Positions 57,717 through 64,000 of a stretch of DNA of 64,000 bases are shown piece after piece. Location: positions 8,020,001 through 8,084,000 of the forward strand of contig OZ005618.1 in NCBI GenBank assembly GCA_963930655.1. Direction: 5' to 3'. Made by a program: the position numbers and the translations under genes. Within the stretch, counting starts at the first letter, position 1. The number at the start of each line of letters is the position of its first letter. Source of the DNA: Myrica gale (taxonomy: Eukaryota; Streptophyta; Magnoliopsida; Fagales; Myricaceae). The notes beneath the pieces are model-generated. The model was not told the origin of the DNA. It did not search any database and saw only the letters and a list, made by a program, of their open reading frames with translations.

Positions 57717-58269
57717 TAATCATGACCCACTTTTTTCTCTAGACAATAATTACTCTTTTTTTTAGTCGTGGCACCTATATTTTTCTCTCTTTTTTTTCTT
57801 CTTTTGATTATTTTATTTTGTTATAATTTTTAAAAAAATGAGAGGATATTCATACCCACTGGACAAATTGGGCAGATACGATTGAGGAAATTAGGAATAG
57901 TTTGTATAATCTTGCACATGTTTTTTTTTCTAAGCAATCTTGCACATGGTTGCATGCTAATATTGTAGAACAAATCTTACCAACGTAGTCATCTAGTTAC
58001 AGTATAAATTAGAATCAGTCCCGGATTCGCAATTCAGTCAAAAGTGATTTAGAAGATCAGTTGAGTCCCGTTGACGAATCAAACATTTGATATGGTCCAT
58101 TTGATTATCCAATTTTTTTTTTTGATATGGCATATGGATAGTAATAGTACCATAGCTGATGGACTAATCGGGAGACGAGAAATCGCTTCTGGCTGACTTC
58201 TTGTAGCCGGTGAGGTTTGGACAAGCACATCACCGTAGGACCCCATGGCTTATCCACGGACCACGAGTC
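57717..58269. other. Intergenic stretch upstream of GRAS-C
   Basis: AT-rich to about 58000. After that there are short blocks shared with other GRAS upstream regions (cccgttgacgaatcaa, tagccggtgagg). No gene. Confidence 0.45.
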
Positions 58270-58365
58270 TTGACTCACCCGTTGTCGTTGTATGGTTCTT
58301 GGAAAGTTCGTGCACCTAGAAACGTCGACCTTCGGTTCGTGTGGTCACTGACATATTTGTATATA
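58270..58365 (+). promoter_or_regulatory. Proximal promoter of GRAS-C: TTGAC core, HSE-like site, TATA box
   Basis: It contains cttgactcacccgttg, then ttcttggaaagttcg (58296-58310, GAAnnTTC core), then gtatataacag at about 58357-58367 as a TATA box about 30 bp before a likely transcription start. The first two are shared with GRAS-B and GRAS-A. The start codon is 470 bp further on, leaving room for a leader with the predicted intron at 58634-58794. Confidence 0.55.
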
Positions 58366-58830
58366 ACAGAAGCCCTACCCGGGGAATCTGATTCGCCTCA
58401 AACCTGCTGAGTTCTCCCCTGGGTTGTGCTCTAACCTCTTCAGTCTCAGTTCCATCTTCCTCTTGCACCAAAGCGTTCTTTGGCTTGGGGATTAGGCAAT
58501 TAAAGGTTCAGATGTTGGTGAAGGAGAAAGAAAAGTTCCGTCTTTGATCTTTCTCTTCCACATCCAACCGATCTCTGCTACCCTTGTCACATAAATCTGT
58601 TGCTTTTTGCGGAGAAACTGAGGGATCTATAAGGTTATTGTACTTTACCTTTTTTGTTCTGCTTTTCCTTTTGTCCCTAGTTTCTTCATTTGAGCCTGGT
58701 TTTTTCTTTTTCTTCTTTTTTGTTTTTTTTGGTGTTGCATTTCCATAGGTAAAACCTAGTATTTGATCTCATCATAGGAAGTTTAGTACGTAAGTGGTCT
58801 CGGATTTGGGTACTGGGTTCAACTCTGTAA

Positions 58831-61209
58831 ATGGCTATGGATCCTAGCTTTGCTGGACTTCCCGATTTCGTAGATGATATCTCGGTCGATGACCATAACT
58901 TCTTACCCATTTCCAATCAATACCCTGATGTTATCAACGAGGTCGACTTCAGTGTACCCTCCCTGGACCTTAATTTCCTCGAAAATCCATTTCTTCCACC
59001 TGATCTGGGCACCGCTAGCTTGTCTCCGCCGGTCCCAGTTGACGCGGCGGTGGAGCCAAATGCTCCATCCCCTGCGACTGGTAGCTCGAGCCTATCGTCT
59101 GTGGGTACAAGTCCGGGGGGAAACTCGTCCTCGGACGATAGTGAGTACTCGGAAATGGTTATAAAGTACATGACGCAGATACTGATGGAAGAGAACATAG
59201 AAGACAAGCCCTTGATGTTTTACGACCCTTTGGGTCTCCAGGTCACCGAGAAATCGTTCTATGAGGCTCTCGGTGAGAAATACCCTCCTTCCAACCAGTA
59301 CCAACAAGCACCGGAATACCCCCCTTCTTCCAATCAGTACAAACAAGCACCTTATCTCCATCGCAAAGTGGACAGTCCTGATGATGTTTTCCCTGAAAGT
59401 ACTGGTGATTACAGTACCAATAGTAGTTCTACCACCACTAGCACTGAACCTCAGTGGCTCGGTGGTCTTGGGGAGTACAGGTCCCCTTTTTCACAAGGTA
59501 CTCATCCTGGTGACTTTGTTTTCCAGCCCAATATTCAAACCAATGGCGGATCACAACTTGTGGCCCATCCATCGAAGGCTGTGTATAATAGTGTTGGTGA
59601 TGGGTTGGAGCTTTTGGGTCAAAACCTTTTCACTGACAGTGAATCTATGTTGCAATTTAGAAGAGGGGTAGAGGAAGCTAGTAAGTTCCTCCCTCAGGGT
59701 AATCAGTTGGTTTTTGATGTAGAGAGTAGCGTGGTGTTGCCAGAGTGGAAGGGAGAGCAGCTCAAGTTGGATAAGAATGAGAGGGAGAGTTCATTCGCTG
59801 GGTCTAAGGGAAGGAAGAATCATGAGAGGGAGGATATAGATCAAGAAGAAGGGAGGAGTAATAAACAGTCCGCAGTTTATATGGAAGATAGTGATCTGTC
59901 AGAGATGTTTGACAAGGTATTGCTTTCTACTGATTCACTTTCTCTATGCTGTAACAATGGTACCCTGCAGAATGAAGGAGGCAAGGTCTCGCAGACTAAT
60001 GAGCAGCCACAGGGAGCTAATGGGGGAAAGACTCGTGCTAAGAAACAGGATAAGAAGAAGGATACAGTTGATTTACGGACTCTTTTAATTCTATGTGCAC
60101 AAGCCGTTTCAGCTTGTGACAGTAGAACTGCTAATGAGTTACTGAAGCAGATTAGGCAGCACTCTTCCCCTTTAGGTGATGGTTCTCAGAGGTTGGCCCA
60201 TTTCTTTGCTAATGCCCTTGAGGCGCGCTTGGCTGGTACTGGTACTGGTACTCATATCTTTTATAGTGCTTTACTCTCAAAGAGGGTCTCAACTTTTGAA
60301 ATATTGAAAGCTTACAAAGTTCATCTTTCAGCCTGTCCTTTCAAGAGGATCTCACTCTTCTTTGCTAACAAAATGATTTGCAAAGCAGCAGAGAAAGCAA
60401 CCAGTGTTCATATTATAGATTTTGGTATACAGTATGGCTTCCAGTGGCCAATTCTGATCCATAAATTCTCTCAGAGGGCTGGTGGACCTCCAAAGCTACG
60501 GATTACAGGGATAGAGATTCCCCAACCTGGATTCCGCCCAACAGAGACAATTTTGGAGACCGGCAAACGCTTGGCTAAGTATTGTGAGCGGTTTAATGTT
60601 CCTTTTGAGTACCATGCCATAGCATCACAGCAATGGGAAACTATCCAAATTGAGGACCTCAAGATTGATAGGAATGAAATGCTTGCTGTGAACTGTTTGT
60701 ACCGGTTTAAAAACTTACTTGATGAGACAGTTGAAGATACTAGTCCACGGAATGCGGTTTTGAACTTAATCAGGAGGATGAATCCTGATATTTTTGTCCA
60801 CACAATCGTTAATGGTGCCTACAATGCCCCCTTCTTTGTGACACGGTTCCGAGAGGCACTTTTCCACTTCTCTGCACTGTACGATGTATTTGACGCCACA
60901 CTATCATGTGAGAGCCAGCAGAGGTTGATGTTAGAGAACGAGTTCCTTGGGAGGGAGGCTATGAACGTTATAGCGTGTGAGGGCTTAGAAAGGGTTGAGA
61001 GGCCGGAGACATACAAGCAGTGGCAAGTTCGGACTACGAGAGCTGGTTTTAGGCCACTCCCCTTGGACCAGGAGCTCATGAGCATATTCAGGTGTAAGGT
61101 GAAGGAATGGTACCACAAGGATTTTGTACTTGATGAAGACAACCGCTGGATGCTTCAAGGATGGAAGGGCCGGATTGTCTATGCTTCCTCTTGTTGGGTG
61201 CCAGCTTAG
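58831..61209 (+). CDS. GRAS-C: GRAS-family transcription regulator, LISCL subfamily
   Basis: A single exon encodes 792 residues and no interruption is seen. N-terminal LISCL motifs are KYMTQILMEENIEDKPLMFY (113-132), TEKSFYEALGEKYPP and GVEEASKFLP (279-288). A small internal duplication gives YPPSNQYQQAP and YPPSSNQYKQAP side by side (residues 151-173), not present in the other copies. The GRAS domain starts near 411: leucine repeat I DLRTLLILCAQAV, the VHIID motif intact as VHIIDFGIQYG (526-536), PFYRE with VNCLYRFKNLLDETVE and FVHTIVNGAYNAPFF, and SAW ending WKGRIVYASSCWVPA. Its DLRTLL and VHIID spellings are those typical of the subfamily, so it may be the least derived copy. Role by family: nuclear co-activator of stress and detoxification genes. 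AATAAA occurs at 61577. Confidence 0.96.
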   Translation: MAMDPSFAGLPDFVDDISVDDHNFLPISNQYPDVINEVDFSVPSLDLNFLENPFLPPDLGTASLSPPVPVDAAVEPNAPSPATGSSSLSSVGTSPGGNSSSDDSEYSEMVIKYMTQILMEENIEDKPLMFYDPLGLQVTEKSFYEALGEKYPPSNQYQQAPEYPPSSNQYKQAPYLHRKVDSPDDVFPESTGDYSTNSSSTTTSTEPQWLGGLGEYRSPFSQGTHPGDFVFQPNIQTNGGSQLVAHPSKAVYNSVGDGLELLGQNLFTDSESMLQFRRGVEEASKFLPQGNQLVFDVESSVVLPEWKGEQLKLDKNERESSFAGSKGRKNHEREDIDQEEGRSNKQSAVYMEDSDLSEMFDKVLLSTDSLSLCCNNGTLQNEGGKVSQTNEQPQGANGGKTRAKKQDKKKDTVDLRTLLILCAQAVSACDSRTANELLKQIRQHSSPLGDGSQRLAHFFANALEARLAGTGTGTHIFYSALLSKRVSTFEILKAYKVHLSACPFKRISLFFANKMICKAAEKATSVHIIDFGIQYGFQWPILIHKFSQRAGGPPKLRITGIEIPQPGFRPTETILETGKRLAKYCERFNVPFEYHAIASQQWETIQIEDLKIDRNEMLAVNCLYRFKNLLDETVEDTSPRNAVLNLIRRMNPDIFVHTIVNGAYNAPFFVTRFREALFHFSALYDVFDATLSCESQQRLMLENEFLGREAMNVIACEGLERVERPETYKQWQVRTTRAGFRPLPLDQELMSIFRCKVKEWYHKDFVLDEDNRWMLQGWKGRIVYASSCWVPA

Positions 61210-62235
61210 GACTCTTGTACGGTTTGTGAATACTCCTTGGAGGGCTTCGCCAGCAAGTTATACTTCAGGTACAGTACAAGGATTATTCTTGTACAGTTTT
61301 CAATGTTTTTCCTCTGTATTATACTTGCATACGTTTGTATTGAACTTTCTATAGTTTTTCCTATTATATGTCTGAAATATAAGGAGGCTTTTGGCTTTTG
61401 GGATCTTAATTTGCTCAATCCCACTACTAGAAGTGAAGCTAATTTCGTGTTTTGAATTTTCTCAGGTTGCTTGTGGTAACGTGGGGTTTCTGATAAGAAT
61501 CTTCGCACTTGAAGACTTAGTATTGATCGTAGAAATGATGTTGTAGTGTTAATACAGTTGGTAGAACTATGGATCAAATAAAGCCTGGGAGCTATGGTAG
61601 AACTGCATGCTTACTGGCGTGCTTGTAGGGACTCCTGTAGTCAAATCTGTTTGTTTCCTTGTGAACTTACTGATTAGTAGATTGTGGGGAGGCTCTGCCC
61701 TTTCCTTTGAACATGAAGTTATTGGCTGTTTCTAATCGCATGCAAGAAAGTAGACCTTTGTATTTCTTCTCTCTAAAGAAGAATTTTGTAGTCATGAATA
61801 TTTTGTTGCCTCGTCCATGCTTACTGGAGTCCCTTCCTCTTAATGTTAGCTGGCAATCCATTTATTCGAAGCTTCTGTACATATTTTGCTACTGGCGTGA
61901 CAATTAGTTATGCTGTTGTAACTAGCTTAGTTATATTGTTAGTTTGTTTTCTTTCTCTCCTTTGTATATATAACAAAGTCTTTGTAATGAACACTTACAA
62001 TGAATTATCCTTTCCAAATCTATTTGTCTCTATACAAACACTCCGTTTAACACTTACCACATTACTGCCACATACTGTCTGTCAATGCCTCTGCCGCTAG
62101 TGTTATGGGTGGCTGGCTGGCCGCCACCGATTGTGGGAAATTGACATTTCTTTCTTTATTACCGCAATTACAAACATTGTAAGCCTGCCAATGCCACCAA
62201 TAGTTACTTGAAAGTTCCTGTCTTGTTGGAGATGT
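61210..62235. other. 3' UTR of GRAS-C and downstream sequence; no further gene seen
   Basis: The first 370 bp to the AATAAA at 61577 are probably transcribed. Beyond this, T-rich sequence of moderate complexity contains only short open frames with no domain character. Confidence 0.45.
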
Positions 62236-62360
62236 TCCTTTTTTTTTTTTTTTAATCAAAACTGCATTTTATTCCAATAACCCAAATCAAAAACAAACAT
62301 CAAGGAGGTTCAATACCAGCATACAACCAAGGTAAATCAATAAAATGCTCACAGTTAAGG
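62236..62360 (-). mobile_element. Possible LINE or other retroelement 3' tail, minus strand
   Basis: A poly-T run (62238-62253) is followed by aatcaaaactgcattttatt and A-rich text, the look of a reversed retroelement tail. gttcctttttttt before it and gggagatgttccttg after it share gagatgttcct, which could be a target duplication of about 11 bp (62230-62240 and 62361-62371). Confidence 0.45.
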
Positions 62361-62449
62361 GAGATGTTCCTTGAAATGTTTCGTAGCAGATTGGGCGAGA
62401 AACTCGTTTTCCCTAGTGTTACACCCTTGCGATTAAGCCTTCCAGTCAC

Positions 62450-62831
62450 GGTTTTGCTTCAAATTGGAGTTGAACTGCTTCCTGCCAAACATGTTTAAAT
62501 GATTTTGAGAGAAATAACTATATTTGGTTTACATCTCAAAATAGTTTTTGTTTTTTGTGTTTTTGGAAGTAGTGTAAATTCTTTTGGAATCGGTGAAAAG
62601 TGTGTTAAAAGTTGTTTGAATTTGTAAAAAGTTATTGGGATTGTTGAAAAGTTATTGGAATTGATGAAAAAATTATTGAGATCGGTGAAAATGTATTGGA
62701 ATTGATGAAAAAGTGAGTGAGAAATTTTTGAAAACTTTTTTAGATATGAAACAAAGACAGTTTTGCTTCAAATTGGAGTTGAACTGCTTTCTACCAAGCA
62801 TGTTTAAATGATTTTGAGAAAAATACCGTCA
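62450..62831. repeat. Direct repeat of about 75 bp separated by about 230 bp
   Basis: The phrase cggttttgcttcaaattgga... catgtttaaatgattttgag occurs at about 62450-62524 and again at about 62758-62831 with few changes. The spacer is full of a minisatellite-like motif (gaaaagttattggaattgat and variants). Confidence 0.8.
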
Positions 62832-63477
62832 CAGACATATTTTAGAAAATATTATTGTAATAATTAATTACCTATGCTTGATTTGGTTAGTGATTTTGGC
62901 TGAGTACACAGGCTCTCATGAACCTAGTTTGCAAAACTCAAAATTTTAACCTTTTAAAGAAAAAGTTTCAAAAAGTAAATTTTTTTACAACTAAACAATA
63001 AAACTATAAATTTTAAAATTTTCACACAAATTTCAATATATTTTTTTCCTATGCAAGCAACAATACAGTATTAACAAAGAAGAACAGTACAGCCGCTCTC
63101 AAAGCCTTTGAGCATCATGCTTTCTCTGCCCCTCGCACCCGCTCCTGACCCGACCACCCCTTCTCCGACCTTTTCTGCGCCCCACCTACCTATCACCTGA
63201 TTATTCTCTTCCGCCCCCTTTACGGCTCTGTCATTGCCCCTCTCTGTGCATGGTACAACATCGTACCCCATAACGATTACGCACTTTTTCCTTCGTATCT
63301 TTTTCGTTTCTGACCTTGACACAGACATATATCCATACCTTAGTTCTGTGTTTCTACGTCTCTTCCTTCCTTCTTGCTGGGTTTTGTTATCTCGCTGGGC
63401 TATTTCCTAGTAGCTGGGATTCACGCTGCTGGTTGGGTCTACGGGGGTGGAAGGATCTAGTGACCTTAGTAGACAGT
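62832..63477. other. No gene seen; possible leader of the LINE that follows
   Basis: AT-rich to about 63060, then C/T-rich text up to the LINE ORF1 start, which may be the element's 5' UTR. A minus-strand open frame here has no recognisable features. Confidence 0.4.
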
Positions 63478-64000
63478 ATGCATACCTCCAAACAACCCAT
63501 GCTCGATGTCGATGTGGAAGAACTCATGGAGAGAACAAAGAACCACTCTTGAGAGTATGTTTCTGGAATGATGAAGGTCAATACGGATAGAGCAAAGGAC
63601 TTTGAGGCTCTGACATTGGTGGGTCGTTTAGCGTCCAGGACGATAATTCCTAAACCGGTTATCTTTCCTCTTATTAAGGTTGGTTGGAGGTTTGCTCCCA
63701 ACCTTCGCATTGAAGATGCAGGACCCAACCACTTCCTTTTCTCGTTCTAATCCATGGAAGAAAAGGGTACAACGTCTAGCCCCATGGAATTTTAAGGGCT
63801 ATCTGATGATAGTCAAAGATTGGCTGAGATGAGAGATCATCAATGAGGTAGAGTTATCTAGTGCACAGTTCAAGGTGCAAACTCATGGGCTCCCCATGGA
63901 AAGGCTAGATGAAGAAAATGTGTCTCTACTAGGAAGTAAGCAGGGGGTGGTGGACAAGGTGGATGTCAACAAACCCTATCTTCTGGTGCAGATCCACTTT
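63478..64000 (+). mobile_element. LINE (plant L1-type) ORF1, 5' part, decayed; runs off the window
   Basis: The frame from the ATG at 63478 gives a DUF4283-type protein, the first protein of many plant L1 elements: LVGRLASRTIIPKPVIFPLI, WRFAPNLRIEDAGPNHFLFSF, then in another frame APWNFKGYLMIVKDW, FKVQTHGLPMERLDEENVSL and NKPYLLVQIHF. The order L-G-K/R, W, 'NLFLF.F', 'PW.F.G.L..L..W' and 'F.V..HGLP' is characteristic. It has an in-frame TGA at 63550, a TAA at 63748 with a +1 shift, and another stop near the 'KDWLR' segment, so it cannot be translated whole. ORF2 would lie beyond the right edge. Confidence 0.75.

Overview
Nuclear DNA of a flowering plant, most likely a eudicot. It is AT-rich, with GT-AG introns, full-length plant GRAS genes, plant Copia and Gypsy-type LTR relics, L1-type LINE pieces, a tRNA-type SINE and many plant DNA-transposon families. 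I cannot name the species.

Layout. From 1 to about 31 kb the window is nearly all mobile or duplicated DNA. A possible exon runs off the left edge on the minus strand (1-270). Next come a hAT element with a perfect 8-bp target-site duplication (TSD) at 864-2243 and a nest of long-inverted-repeat, Mutator-type elements (2.5-5.8 kb). A nearly intact PIF/Harbinger transposon follows, with a five-exon Myb/SANT-like ORF1 (7230-11889) and a three-exon DDE transposase (12437-14107). From 15 to 30 kb there are more MULE-type, hAT, CACTA and Tourist-type elements, a SINE with an 11-bp TSD, and two sets of direct segmental duplications. Two members of these sets serve as 'empty sites' that confirm hAT insertions.

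From 23 to 61 kb the backbone is a tandem cluster of GRAS transcription-regulator genes of the LISCL type (SCL9/SCL14/SCL33-like), all on the plus strand. Three are full-length and uninterrupted: GRAS-A 31355-33694, GRAS-B 45912-48149 and GRAS-C 58831-61209. Two are relics: a 3' fragment at about 23118-23640, and a 3' end at 36915-37264 joined to promoter-like sequence. The three genes share an upstream block with a TTGAC core and a GAAAGTTC heat-shock-element-like core, and a probable 5'-UTR intron. A 4.95-kb Copia fossil (37281-42230) sits 16 bp after the stop of the second relic. A second, incomplete Copia (about 51.5-54.8 kb, minus strand) carries a Tourist-type MITE. The right edge enters a decayed LINE ORF1 (63478-64000).

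The host genes are transcription regulators that probably act on stress or detoxification genes; that role comes from the family. I found no tRNA or rRNA gene, no CRISPR and no convincing new enzymatic system. The most informative signals are the cluster's birth-and-death history, the shared promoter block, the two-gene Harbinger element beside related-looking MITEs, and the MULE-type family with a shared terminal motif.
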